Positions 42,419 through 51,354 of a stretch of 64,000 nucleotides of DNA are shown here, piece by piece. Position 1 is the stretch's first letter. Each line of letters opens with the position of its first letter. The stretch is from Mycolicibacterium bacteremicum (GTDB taxonomy: Bacteria > Actinomycetota > Actinomycetes > Mycobacteriales > Mycobacteriaceae), in the NCBI RefSeq assembly GCF_943913955.1, contig NZ_CALUAE010000007.1, positions 1 through 64,000 on the forward strand, written 5' to 3'. Made by a program: the position numbers and the translations under genes. The notes beneath the pieces are model-generated. The model saw nothing but the letters and a program-made list of their open reading frames with translations. It was not told the DNA's origin and did no database searches.

Positions 42419-43619
42419 GGTCGTCACCTTTCAGAAGGGCGGGCAGTGCGGCATCCGGCACGTACATCCACCGGGGCAGATGCCGTCCTGCGTAGACGAT
42501 TTCGCGTAACACCTGCTGGAGTCGGAAGGCGCCCACGGCGTGGGCGGTGAACAGGTGCAGATGGCCGTTCTCGGCGAGGCGGGCCGTGTAGGAGTCCAGG
42601 AAGGCGGCCCGGGCGGCGCGGCCGGTGCGGCGCAACGAGATCGGGTCGAGTTCGTGGTACCTGGGCACCACGATCTCGACGTGGGCCAGCGACTGCACCA
42701 TGCCCGCCACGTCGAGCGCGGCCGGCGCGGGTAGCGCCCGCTGCCCCGGTGGCAGTATCGGGTTGCCGTCGAAATCGGTGATGACGAACCGGTCCTGACT
42801 GCGCAGCACCTGGCCGACGTGCAGATCACCGTGCGCGTCCAGGATGGGTACGCCGACGAGGTCGCCGATACCGGCCAGCGTGTCCGCGATCTCGGCACCG
42901 TGTCCGTCCAGCACGGCCGCAGTGTCCGGTCCGGCCAGTGCTGTTGCCGCCGCCAGGGTTTCGCGCGCACCGTCGAGCCAGCGACCGGCATCCCCGGCTG
43001 TCGACACGGTGACGGTGGCGGCCAGTGCGGTGTGCATGTCGGCGACGGCGACACCCACCTCGGCGCACGCGGTGGTGGCCGGGCGCGGATCACCCGCCTT
43101 GGTGGCTGCCGCGAACAGTTCGATGCCCCAGGTCCACCCGTCGCTGGCCGCGGGCAGGTAGGCACTCACGCTGGCCACCAGGGTTTCGGCGCCCCCCGCG
43201 GGCTGCCAGGTCACCAGCCCCCACGGTGCGGGCATCGCCGTGAAACCGGCCGCGGTCAGCGTCGACAACCGGCCGGGCGCCGGATGCGGTCCGGGCTCGA
43301 GGTGGGTTGCCCACTTGACCACCGCCGCGTCGCCGACGATGACGGATTCGTTGGTCTGGTCGACGGTGATGGCGCGCTCGCCGCCGGTGTCGCGGCGTCC
43401 GGCCCAGGACGTGATCAGGAACCGGCCCTGCGCGGTCCGTCCGGGTGCCCGGGTGAGCAGGCGGATCAACGCTTCCGCCGTGCCGTCACCGGCGACCGCG
43501 CGGCGCCAACCACCGTGCTCCGAGCGGGCCGGCACGGCCGACAGGGCGCCGTCGGTGTTGATGACGGCCAGGGCGTGGCCGTCACCGAGAACCAACAGAT
43601 CGGACGGGTCGAGGTACAC
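42405..43619 (-). CDS. Maltokinase-fold sugar kinase, probable glucosamine kinase
   Basis: 404-aa kinase with the aminoglycoside-phosphotransferase/maltokinase fold: an N-terminal cap like Pep2 (SDLLVLGDGHALAVIN), putative ATP-lysine K102 (VVKWATHLEP), catalytic loop HGDLH at 263-267 and metal motif DFDG at 282-285 (maltokinases have DFEG). The C-terminal QQVLREIVYAGRHLPRW replaces the maltokinase DKA-type segment. This variant fits the actinobacterial glucosamine kinase family described from Streptacidiphilus jiangxiensis, which makes glucosamine 6-phosphate; specificity here is inferred. Operon partners are a SIS protein and a GT1 glycosyltransferase. GTG start, two bases after the transferase stop. 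Confidence 0.78.
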   Translation of the reverse strand: MYLDPSDLLVLGDGHALAVINTDGALSAVPARSEHGGWRRAVAGDGTAEALIRLLTRAPGRTAQGRFLITSWAGRRDTGGERAITVDQTNESVIVGDAAVVKWATHLEPGPHPAPGRLSTLTAAGFTAMPAPWGLVTWQPAGGAETLVASVSAYLPAASDGWTWGIELFAAATKAGDPRPATTACAEVGVAVADMHTALAATVTVSTAGDAGRWLDGARETLAAATALAGPDTAAVLDGHGAEIADTLAGIGDLVGVPILDAHGDLHVGQVLRSQDRFVITDFDGNPILPPGQRALPAPAALDVAGMVQSLAHVEIVVPRYHELDPISLRRTGRAARAAFLDSYTARLAENGHLHLFTAHAVGAFRLQQVLREIVYAGRHLPRWMYVPDAALPALLKGDDHESR

Positions 43620-43621
43620 GG

Positions 43622-44938
43622 TCAGGTCGCGGCCGCCCGGTGGGTGTGCCCGATGCGTTCGATGACGTCGGCGGCCACCCGCAGCCCGTCCCGCTCGCGC
43701 ACCGCGGCACCGATGGCCGCGACGCGGTTTCGCATCTGCGTGTCGGCCAGGATGCGGTCGAGTGCGCCGATGAGTTCCTCGTCGGCGAAGTGGTAGGTGT
43801 CCAGGCGGACACCCAGGCCGAGTTCGTCGATGCGCTGGGCATTTTCGTACTGGTCCCAGAACAGCGGCAGCACGATCAATGGCTTGCCGAAGTGCAGTGA
43901 CTCGGTGGTGGTGTTGTTGCCGCCGTGCGAGATGACGGCGTCGACCAACGGGATGATCCTGGTCTGCGGCAGCATCTGTGCGCCGGTCATGTTGTCGGGC
44001 AACGTGATCTTGTCGGCCTGCGGGCCCTTGCTGACGATGAAGCGGTGTGGTGTCCGGCCGAGCACGTCCACCAACCGCTGCATGAGTGCCACATCGGCCG
44101 ACCCCAGCGATCCCAGCGACAGGAACACCAGTGCGCTGTCCGCGGGCCGGTCGGCCATGGCCGCGGGTAATACGTAGTCCTCGTCGGTTTCCCGGACACT
44201 GGAATCCAGACGCGTCCAGGATGCGTCCAGGGGGCGACGGTCGATGTAGTCGGCCTCGGCGGGGTAGACGTAGAGTCCGGCCGCCATATCGCGGGGCATG
44301 AACTCCAGGTCGGGTAGCGCGGCGCCACCCTGGGCCTGTACCCAGTCGTTGAAGTCGGCCCAGAGCGGGCGCAGCATGCGGTCGAATTCGGCGCGGTAGG
44401 CCTCCCAGGCGGCGGGGTCATCGCTGGGTAGCCCGGAGAAGGGCGGCGGGACAGCGCTTCCCGGGATCTCCAGCGGGCTGCAGGACACGATGCGCACGAA
44501 GGGCTTGCCGGCCGTCGTCAGCGCCGGGAAGATCACCACGTTGTCCTCGACGATCACATCGGGTCGATGGGTGGCGATGATCTGCCGCAGGCGCGGCTCG
44601 CAGTACTTCGCCCCGTCGATGAGCGCCTGATAGGTCGGCACGATGAAGGTCTCGAGCTGCTCGATGGTCGGTTTGGCGAACTCCGGCGCGGTTTCGGCGA
44701 TGAAGTCGGTCCAGAACTGACCGGCGTCCTCTTCGGCACCGTCGGTCGCCGGGGGCGCCAGGTCCACGAGTTCCTCGATGAAGCCGTACTTCTCGATCTT
44801 GCCGGCCCACGAGGACTCGGCGGCGAAGACGATCGTGTGCCCGCGCTCGCGCAGCTTGGCGGCCACGCCGATGCACTGATTGGTCGGTCCGTATGCCGAT
44901 TCCGGCCAGAACATCACGGTCAACGGTTCGGTCATCAT
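43622..44938 (-). CDS. GT1-family (MGT/UGT-like) glycosyltransferase
   Basis: 438-aa GT-B fold transferase. N-terminal acceptor domain starts LTVMFWPESAYGPTNQCIGVA; the C-terminal donor domain has SLGSLGSADV and the UGT-type sugar-nucleotide motif ISHGGNNTTTESLHFGKPLIVLPLFWDQYENA. Members glycosylate small molecules (macrolides, flavonoids, lipids) using UDP- or dTDP-sugars. No signal peptide. ATG 44938 or 44935, with AAAGGA upstream; 16 bp after the TetR stop. Acceptor and donor unknown; the kinase next door suggests an amino sugar. Confidence 0.85.
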   Translation of the reverse strand: MMTEPLTVMFWPESAYGPTNQCIGVAAKLRERGHTIVFAAESSWAGKIEKYGFIEELVDLAPPATDGAEEDAGQFWTDFIAETAPEFAKPTIEQLETFIVPTYQALIDGAKYCEPRLRQIIATHRPDVIVEDNVVIFPALTTAGKPFVRIVSCSPLEIPGSAVPPPFSGLPSDDPAAWEAYRAEFDRMLRPLWADFNDWVQAQGGAALPDLEFMPRDMAAGLYVYPAEADYIDRRPLDASWTRLDSSVRETDEDYVLPAAMADRPADSALVFLSLGSLGSADVALMQRLVDVLGRTPHRFIVSKGPQADKITLPDNMTGAQMLPQTRIIPLVDAVISHGGNNTTTESLHFGKPLIVLPLFWDQYENAQRIDELGLGVRLDTYHFADEELIGALDRILADTQMRNRVAAIGAAVRERDGLRVAADVIERIGHTHRAAAT

Positions 44939-44954
44939 GGTCCTTTCACCGATG

Positions 44955-45560
44955 TCAGGGGCGGGTGCGCGGAAGCGGATGAGCGGTGGCCACGCGTGCA
45001 TAATCGAGAATCAGGTCGATGCTGGCGTTGGCATCGAGGCTGGGATGGCGGGCCACCATGCGGTAGCCGTAGGCATCTTCGAGCGCGACGATGTTGCGGG
45101 CGATCGCCAGCGATGGCGATGCCAGGGTGAAGGTCCCCTGCGCGGCGCCGGACTCCAGGATCACCTGATACATCGCCACCTGCCGGTCGAAGAGTGCGGT
45201 CAGCAGGACCGCATACGAGGGGTACCTGCCTGCGGCGCCGCCCAATTCGCAGAGCAGCTTGACGGCGGGATCGTCGGAGTCCACGGGCAGCCCGGATTCG
45301 ATCGTCATGACCAGGCGACGATCCGGTTCGGCCACGCCCTCGATGGCCCGCATCCGTTCGTCGTAGAACCGCTCCATGCCGGCCCGGTTGGCCTCGACGA
45401 GCAGCGTCTGCACATCGGGGAAGTGGTAGAGCACGGCGCCGGAGGTCAGCCCGGCTTCGGCGGCGACCTGCTTCAACTGCACGTCGGCGCCATGCTTCAT
45501 GACGGCGCGCTGGGCTGCATGCAGCAGCTTCGCCCGCCGTTCGGAACGACTGACCGGCAC
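44955..45560 (-). CDS. TetR-family regulator of the amine/amino-sugar cluster
   Basis: 201-aa TetR regulator with N-terminal HTH (VQLKQVAAEAGLTSGAVLYHFPDVQTLLVEA) and a helical ligand domain. GTG 45560 has a strong AGGAGG eight bases upstream. It is the first gene of the leftward operon and divergent from the rightward amine-oxidation genes, so it most likely controls both from the 160-bp intergenic region, which holds the palindrome at 45631-45645. Ligand probably an amine or its oxidation product (inference). Confidence 0.86.
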   Translation of the reverse strand: MPVSRSERRAKLLHAAQRAVMKHGADVQLKQVAAEAGLTSGAVLYHFPDVQTLLVEANRAGMERFYDERMRAIEGVAEPDRRLVMTIESGLPVDSDDPAVKLLCELGGAAGRYPSYAVLLTALFDRQVAMYQVILESGAAQGTFTLASPSLAIARNIVALEDAYGYRMVARHPSLDANASIDLILDYARVATAHPLPRTRP

Positions 45561-45630
45561 CCGTGGAACCTCCTGGCAACGTGTTCCGGTCACTCTGCCA
45601 CGAGTCGGCCGATGATGCGCGGTTTTCCTG

Positions 45631-45645
45631 AACTGTAAATCAGTT
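45631..45645. promoter_or_regulatory. Palindrome AACTG-N5-CAGTT in the divergent promoter
   Basis: AACTGTAAATCAGTT is a 5-5-5 inverted repeat about midway between the TetR gene and the divergent oxidoreductase. A TTGACA element starts at 45651. The half-site AACTGATTT recurs at about 48595 before the permease gene. Likely TetR operator; weakly supported. Confidence 0.45.
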
Positions 45646-45720
45646 TTATGTTGACAACAGCATCTGATGTGCGAATTCAGCGCTTGCCAAGACTGAAGGT
45701 TGGTGCAACTATCACTCGCC

Positions 45721-47103
45721 ATGAGTGCCGATCTGCGGGACGCCGAGCCACGCCCGGTGTGGTGGGACGGCGCCGACACCGGCCCCCGCACCGGGCCGCC
45801 GGCGGCTCGGTGCAACGCCGACCTGGTGATCATCGGCGCCGGTTACACCGGTCTGTGGGCGGCTATAGAGGCGCTCACCGACGACCCCTCGCTCGATGTG
45901 GTCGTCCTGGAACAGGACTGGGTCGGCTCGGCCGCCTCGGGACGCAACGGTGGATTCGTCTCGGAATCCTTGACCCACGGCATCGCCCACGGCGAGGCGA
46001 TGTGGCCCGATGAGGTCGACGAACTGATGCGTCTCGGCCGCCAGAACGTCTCGCAGATCGTCGAATTCGTCGAGCGGCACGGTATCGACGCCGACCTGCG
46101 CATGGTGGGCAAGACGACCCTGGCCCGCACCACCCACCAGGCGGACGCGCTGCGCGCCGCGGTGCACACGCATACCCGCCGCGGCGAGAAGGTCGAATTC
46201 CTAGACCGCGCGGCGGTCCGCGCCGATATCGATTCACCGGCCTTCGTGGCCGGGCTGCGCACCTACTCGGGCGGGCTGGTCGACCCGATGGCACTGGTGC
46301 AGGGGCTGCGCCGGGTTGCCGAGTCCATGGGAGCGCGGATCTTCGAACGGACCCGCGCCACCGGTCTGCGCGCGTCACCAGGTGGGCTGACCGTCGCGAC
46401 CGATCGCGCCCAGGTCCGGTGTGCCCGGGTACTACTGGCCTCCAACGCCTTTCCGCCGCTGCTGCGCCGGCTCAAGGCGTGGGTGCTGCCCGTCTACGAC
46501 TACGTGCTCGCGACGGCGCCGCTGTCCGGTGAGCAACTGGCGCGGGTGGGCTGGAGCCAGAATCAGGGACTCACCGATGCGGGCAACGAGTTCCACTACT
46601 TCCGGCGCACCCGCGATGACCGCATCCTGTGGGGTGGCTACGACGCGGTCTATCACTTCGGTAACCGGGTCGGGTCCGAACTTGAGCTGCGCGACGCCTC
46701 ACACCGGCTGCTGGCGCAACACTTCCGGCAGACGTTCCCGCAACTGCACGATGTGCCGTTCACGCACCGCTGGGGCGGGGTCATCGATACGACCAGTCGC
46801 TTCACGCCGATCTTCGGGACCGCCCATCAGGGTCGGGTGGCCTATGCGGTCGGGTTCACCGGCCTGGGGGTGGCCTCCACACGGTTCGGCGCGCGTGTCG
46901 CATTGGATCTGCTGGCGGGCCGGCACACCGAACGGACCCGTCTGAAGGCGGTCACCGGGATGGCGGTGCCCTTCCCGCCCGAGCCGCTGCGCTGGCCGGC
47001 CGTCGCGCTGACGCGCGCCGCACTGGCCCGCGAGGACGAAACCGGCCGGCGGGGAACGCTGCTGCGCGTTCTCGACCGGTTCGGCGTGGGTTTCAACAGC
47101 TGA
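45721..47103 (+). CDS. FAD-dependent oxidoreductase, DAO/PuuB-like amine oxidase (copy 2)
   Basis: 460-aa DAO-fold flavoprotein: FAD motif DLVIIGAGYTGLWAAIEAL, then LEQDWVGSAASGRNGGFVSESLTHG, the amine-oxidase segment, and C-terminal FAD block AVGFTGLGVASTRFGARVALDLL. Closest in style to gamma-glutamylputrescine or other polyamine oxidases. Its product aldehyde would go to the ALDH 14 bp downstream. Paralogous to 40059-41429 but with a different N-terminal extension (RPVWWDGADTGPRTG) and a shorter substrate loop. ATG 45721 chosen. Confidence 0.86.
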   Translation: MSADLRDAEPRPVWWDGADTGPRTGPPAARCNADLVIIGAGYTGLWAAIEALTDDPSLDVVVLEQDWVGSAASGRNGGFVSESLTHGIAHGEAMWPDEVDELMRLGRQNVSQIVEFVERHGIDADLRMVGKTTLARTTHQADALRAAVHTHTRRGEKVEFLDRAAVRADIDSPAFVAGLRTYSGGLVDPMALVQGLRRVAESMGARIFERTRATGLRASPGGLTVATDRAQVRCARVLLASNAFPPLLRRLKAWVLPVYDYVLATAPLSGEQLARVGWSQNQGLTDAGNEFHYFRRTRDDRILWGGYDAVYHFGNRVGSELELRDASHRLLAQHFRQTFPQLHDVPFTHRWGGVIDTTSRFTPIFGTAHQGRVAYAVGFTGLGVASTRFGARVALDLLAGRHTERTRLKAVTGMAVPFPPEPLRWPAVALTRAALAREDETGRRGTLLRVLDRFGVGFNS

Positions 47104-47117
47104 GGAGCGGGAGCACG

Positions 47118-48575
47118 ATGATCGCAGGACGATTCCACCGGGGCCGACGTGTCGAAGGCGACGGCGGCAGCCGGGTGCTGGTCGATCCGGCCACCGGCGA
47201 GCCGACCGGTACGGTCGCCGAGGCGTCGGCTGCCGATGCCGATGCCGCGGTTGCCGCGGCAGCCGACGCGTTCGGCCCATGGTCGCAGCGCCCGGCGGGG
47301 GAGCGGGCCAGGGTGATCCTGCGCTGGGCCGACCTGATCGACGAACACGCCGAACAGCTCACCGCGCTGGAGGTGGCCGAGACCGGGAAGCCGGCGGCCG
47401 TCTTCCGGGACGGCGAATTGCCCTTCGGCACCGACAATCTGCGGTTCTTCGCCGGCGCCGCGCGGTCTCTGGAGGAGACCGGTGCGGGGGTGCTCAGCGC
47501 GGGCTACACCTCGATGATCGTCCGCAGGCCGGTCGGTCCGGTCGTGGGCATCGCACCGTGGAACTTCCCGTTGATCATGGGGCTGTGGAAGATCGGGCCG
47601 GCGATCGCCACCGGTAACACCATCGTAATCAAGCCCGCCCCGACGACCCCGAGCAGCACGCTGTATCTGGCCGAACTCGCCGTCGAGGCCGGCCTGCCCG
47701 CCGGTGTCCTGGAGGTCGTCACCGGCGCCGAGGACGTCGGTCAACGACTGGTCGCCGACCCGCGGGTGCAGCTGATCTCGATCACCGGGTCGACGCGGGC
47801 GGGCCGGCAGGTGATGTCCGCCGCGGCCACCCGCGGCGCCCGGGTCCACCTCGAATTGGGCGGCAAGGCACCGTGTCTGGTGTTCGAGGACGCCGATCTC
47901 GACGGTGCCGCGCACGGTATCGCGATGGGCGCGACGTACAACTCGGGTCAGGACTGTACGGCGGCCACCCGGGTGTACGCCCACGCTGACATCTTCGATG
48001 AGCTGGTCGAGAAGATCGCCGCGCAGTTCGCCGCCATCCGGGTGGGGGATCCGCATGATCCCGACACCGATATCGGGCCGCTGATCGGGGTGCAGCATCG
48101 GGACCGGGTGCACGGATTCGTCGACCGTGCGGTCCGCGCGGGTGCCGCGGTGCGCACCGGCGGTGCCATCCCGGAGGGCCGCGGCGCCTACTACCCGCCG
48201 ACACTTGTCACCGGGGCCGCCCAGGCCGACGAGATCGTGCAGGACGAGGTGTTCGGACCGGTGTTGGTGGCCTTGCCCTTTGCGGATGAACAGCAGGCGA
48301 TCGAACTGGCCAACGACTGCCGGTACGGTTTGGCGTCCTCGGTGTGGACCCTCGACGGTGCCCGCTCGCTGCGGGTGGCCCATGCCATCGAGGCGGGCGT
48401 GACCTGGGTCAACGATCACCTGCCGATCGCGTCGGAAGCTCCACACGGCGGGGTGAAGGCCAGTGGCTTCGGCAAGGACATGAGCCAGGCTGCGGTCGCC
48501 GAATACACCGTGGCACGCCACATCATGGTCAAACACGCTGCCCGGGCGGCCAACACGTCATTCCGTCCCGCCTGA
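47118..48575 (+). CDS. Aminoaldehyde dehydrogenase, PatD/YdcW-like
   Basis: 485-aa NAD-dependent aldehyde dehydrogenase. Cofactor and active-site motifs: IAPWNFPLIMGLWKIGPAIATG, ITGSTRAGRQ, catalytic Glu in LELGGKAPC and catalytic Cys in SGQDCTAATRVYA. The QDCTA context and the C-terminal WVNDHLPIASEAPHGGVKASGFGKDMS are characteristic of gamma-aminobutyraldehyde dehydrogenases that act after putrescine deamination. It starts 14 bp after the amine oxidase and should be in the same operon. Expected reaction: amino-aldehyde to amino acid. Confidence 0.87.
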   Translation: MIAGRFHRGRRVEGDGGSRVLVDPATGEPTGTVAEASAADADAAVAAAADAFGPWSQRPAGERARVILRWADLIDEHAEQLTALEVAETGKPAAVFRDGELPFGTDNLRFFAGAARSLEETGAGVLSAGYTSMIVRRPVGPVVGIAPWNFPLIMGLWKIGPAIATGNTIVIKPAPTTPSSTLYLAELAVEAGLPAGVLEVVTGAEDVGQRLVADPRVQLISITGSTRAGRQVMSAAATRGARVHLELGGKAPCLVFEDADLDGAAHGIAMGATYNSGQDCTAATRVYAHADIFDELVEKIAAQFAAIRVGDPHDPDTDIGPLIGVQHRDRVHGFVDRAVRAGAAVRTGGAIPEGRGAYYPPTLVTGAAQADEIVQDEVFGPVLVALPFADEQQAIELANDCRYGLASSVWTLDGARSLRVAHAIEAGVTWVNDHLPIASEAPHGGVKASGFGKDMSQAAVAEYTVARHIMVKHAARAANTSFRPA

Positions 48576-48672
48576 AATTTCATAGCTGACAACTGATTTC
48601 ACCTGCCGCTGCCGCGGCGGGTGACAGGCATGTGATCAGGTCGTCGATGATGAACGAAATGTGTTGTAGCGG

Positions 48673-48701
48673 TTGCGAGTTCGGTGCCGCCGCTCTAATC
48701 T
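48673..48701 (+). promoter_or_regulatory. Sigma-A-type promoter for the permease gene
   Basis: TTGCGA (48673-48678), 17-bp spacer, TAATCT (48696-48701). It would give a leader of about 125 nt before the permease ATG, so the permease can be made apart from the ALDH. No recognised riboswitch or terminator in the leader. Confidence 0.55.
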
Positions 48702-48834
48702 GTGACCGACGCCACGTCACCGGGTCGCCGGCCTCGCGGTGCGTCTGACTTCCACCGCACGATTCACCGCCGAATCGTCGCTTCCAGCCGAGCGAGATCA
48801 CGAATCGCTCAACCCTTTTCGGAGGTTCGATTCC

Positions 48835-50256
48835 ATGACAACGGACAACCGCCCACCGGTGCAGACCGAGGTGTTGCCGCGCAAGATGCGTTGGTTCGAC
48901 GGATTCGCGATGGCGATGACGATGCCGGCCGCGTTGGTCGCCACCCTGGGTGCGTCGATCGCGGGGCTGGGCGGCTGGGGTGCGGCCGTGCTGTGGGCCA
49001 TCTCGATGGTGATCGCGCTCGGGGTGAACTGGATCTACATCGAGCTGGCGGCGATGTTCCCCGACGCGTCCGGCGGCATATCGGGTTACGCGGCCGAGGC
49101 CTGGCAGCGGCGGGTGCCGTGGTTGGCGCCGTTGGCCGGGGTCGGGTACTGGCTGCCCTGGGGTTCGAACCTGGCGACCTACGGTTCGCTGACCGGTCTG
49201 CTGGTGCAGTCCCAGTGGTTTCCCGATCAGCAGTGGACCTATGACGTGGGCCCGGTGCACCTGAGTTTCCCGATCCTGATCGGCCTGGCCGTCATCTTCA
49301 TCCTGTACGGCATCAACATCATCGGCGTGCGGGTGACGATGGCCTTCGTCTATGTGACCGCGGCGATCCTGATGGTGCCGCTGACCGTGTTCGTCATCTT
49401 CCCGCTGTTCAATGCCGACTGGGCGCCGATGGATCTGACCTGGAAGCTCAGCGGGTTCGAAGGTCTGCACACCGCGATCGTGTGGCTGTATGTGATGGCG
49501 TGGACCACGCTCGGGGTCGAGGTGTGCGCGACATTCGCCTCGGAGTACCGCGACCCGGTCAAGGACACCTCGCGGGCCATCCGGGCCTCGGCGCTGTTCT
49601 GCCTCGGGGTGTTCTTCATCGTTCCGCTGACCCTGGGTGGCTTCGCCGGCGAGGCCGCCATCGAGGCCGACCCGTCCACCTTCTTCGTCGAGAGCTTCTC
49701 CAGGCTGACCGGCGCGGGCGCGAGTGTCATGGTGCTGTGCCTGATCGGCTCGCTGCTGCTGGTCATGCTGACCTCCGTCGCGGATGCCTCGCGGGTGCTG
49801 TTCAACATGGGCAAGGAGGGCATCACGGTCCGCTCGGTGGGCAAGCTGAACGGCCGTGGCGTTCCGGTGCGGGCGCTCAACGTGATGCTGGTGCTCAACA
49901 TCGTGCTGCTGGTGGTGCTCCAGCAGCCGCTGGCCATCATCGTGACCGGCAACCTGGGTTACATCCTGGCCCACGTCCTGGCGGTGTCCGGTTTTGCGTT
50001 GCTGCGCAAGGATCGTCCCGACGCGCCGCGTCCGATCCGGCTGCCGAATGCGTTCGTGCCGTTGTCGATCGCGCTGACGGTGGTGCTCGTGGTGATGCTG
50101 GTCGTCGGTGCCACCGGATTCTCGATCACCGGTTACGGCGGCATCCTCGAACTCGGTATCGCGGTCTCGATCCTGGCTTTCGGCGTGCTGCTGTGGTGGT
50201 TCGTCCAGCGCCGTGACCGCGCGCTCGCCGAGAGTGGTGCCGCGACAACCGATTAA
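48835..50256 (+). CDS. APC-superfamily amino acid/amine permease
   Basis: 473-aa, 12-TM transporter of the amino acid-polyamine-organocation superfamily. The first helices show the unwound motif region MPAALVATLGASIAGLGGW and later ELAAMFPDASGGISGYAAEAW, resembling bacterial amine/glutamate:GABA-type antiporters. GGAGG precedes ATG 48835. Downstream of amine oxidase and aminoaldehyde dehydrogenase, it is the likely importer for the amine these enzymes oxidise. Substrate not known. Stop overlaps the convergent hydrolase stop by four bases. Confidence 0.87.
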   Translation: MTTDNRPPVQTEVLPRKMRWFDGFAMAMTMPAALVATLGASIAGLGGWGAAVLWAISMVIALGVNWIYIELAAMFPDASGGISGYAAEAWQRRVPWLAPLAGVGYWLPWGSNLATYGSLTGLLVQSQWFPDQQWTYDVGPVHLSFPILIGLAVIFILYGINIIGVRVTMAFVYVTAAILMVPLTVFVIFPLFNADWAPMDLTWKLSGFEGLHTAIVWLYVMAWTTLGVEVCATFASEYRDPVKDTSRAIRASALFCLGVFFIVPLTLGGFAGEAAIEADPSTFFVESFSRLTGAGASVMVLCLIGSLLLVMLTSVADASRVLFNMGKEGITVRSVGKLNGRGVPVRALNVMLVLNIVLLVVLQQPLAIIVTGNLGYILAHVLAVSGFALLRKDRPDAPRPIRLPNAFVPLSIALTVVLVVMLVVGATGFSITGYGGILELGIAVSILAFGVLLWWFVQRRDRALAESGAATTD

Positions 50257-51230
50257 GCGGCCTTGCTGGCCTCAGCGGTGACGTGTGCGACGAAGGAGGC
50301 GATCTCGGCGATGGCCCGCCGGGCATCGGGGTTGACGTCGAAGGACAGTTGGAACATGTGCATCGCCTTGTCCCACACCTGAACCCACACCGGCACGCCG
50401 GCTGCCTCCAGTTGGTCGGCAAGGACGAAGGTGTCGTTGCGCAGCATCTCGTTGGTGCCGATCTGCAACAGGAACGGTCCGAGCCCGGCGGCGTTGGACT
50501 CGGCGGGCATGATCGGCACCGGCCGGGTCCCGTTCACGGTGGCGAACACGTCATAGATGAACTTGACCGTCATGAACGGGAACAGCACGTCGCGATGCGC
50601 TTTGAGCGCCTTGTACTTCAGATCCATATCCGCCGATGTCAACGCCGACAACAGGATCTGCCCGGCCGGCACCGGTAGCCCGGCGTCGCGTACGGCCAGC
50701 GCGGTGTCGGCGGCGATCAGTCCGCCCGCCGAATCGCCGGCGAACACGATGCGCCCCGGCGCGAAGCCGAGGTCCAGGGCGCGCCGGTAGGCGTCGACAC
50801 CGTCCTCGACGGCCTCTTCGATGGTGGCCTGCGGAGCCAGCCGGTAGCCGACGTTGAGCACCCGCGAACCGGTTTCGGCCGACAGCTTGGAGACGAACCG
50901 GCGATGGGAGTTCAGCCCGAGCGTGACCAGGGCCGAGCCGTGGAAGTAGATGATCAGGTCGGTCGAATCGCGGGCGGCCGGGGCGGCCACCCATTCGGCC
51001 GGGCAGTTCGGCAGCGCCTCGCGGGTGACCGTGGTGCCCGGCAGTGCGCCGATCACCGACAGCGGCCGGTCGATGACGTCGAGGTGGGCGCGTTGGACGC
51101 CATCCGGCCAGACGCGGTTGACCGCCAGGCCCAGCAGCGTGGCCAGCCCCAGGAACGGCCGCAGCGTGAGGGCGGTCAGCACACCCAGCAAGCGCGACTG
51201 CCAGGATGCCGGTCCGAAGTGCATCGTCAT
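50253..51230 (-). CDS. Alpha/beta hydrolase, HSL (Lip)-type esterase
   Basis: 325-aa serine hydrolase of the hormone-sensitive-lipase family. Oxyanion segment FHGSALVT stands in the place of the usual HGGG, nucleophile in AGDSAGGL, acid in the region after LLQIGTNEML and His in KAMHMFQL. An N-terminal cap helix (SRLLGVLTALTLRPFLG) may contact membrane or lipid. ATG 51230 chosen; GTG 51260 would add ten residues (VNLLEWHNRP). Probably acts on short-chain esters or lipids. Divergent from the MoxR gene. Confidence 0.86.
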   Translation of the reverse strand: MTMHFGPASWQSRLLGVLTALTLRPFLGLATLLGLAVNRVWPDGVQRAHLDVIDRPLSVIGALPGTTVTREALPNCPAEWVAAPAARDSTDLIIYFHGSALVTLGLNSHRRFVSKLSAETGSRVLNVGYRLAPQATIEEAVEDGVDAYRRALDLGFAPGRIVFAGDSAGGLIAADTALAVRDAGLPVPAGQILLSALTSADMDLKYKALKAHRDVLFPFMTVKFIYDVFATVNGTRPVPIMPAESNAAGLGPFLLQIGTNEMLRNDTFVLADQLEAAGVPVWVQVWDKAMHMFQLSFDVNPDARRAIAEIASFVAHVTAEASKAA

Positions 51231-51354
51231 CGGCCGGTTGTGCCATTCGAGCAAATTCACGATACCGATGGTACTGGGTAGTTCGCGATGGGCGAAAGTG
51301 CCCGTTCGCCGGGTGACCATGCCAGGGACCGCCGGCAGTCGTAGCGTGGAGGTC

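Noticed and set aside
45580..45592. KstR-like sequence (CAACGTGTTCC) upstream of the TetR gene
   Set aside because: Lacks the flanking T and A of the consensus; only the core AACnnGTT is present.
48647..48748. Possible Cys-rich 33-residue leader peptide (starts MMNEMCCSGCEFG) upstream of the permease gene
   Set aside because: A good promoter (48673-48701) lies inside it, no ribosome site precedes it and no regulatory link to cysteine is evident; chance ORF is more likely.
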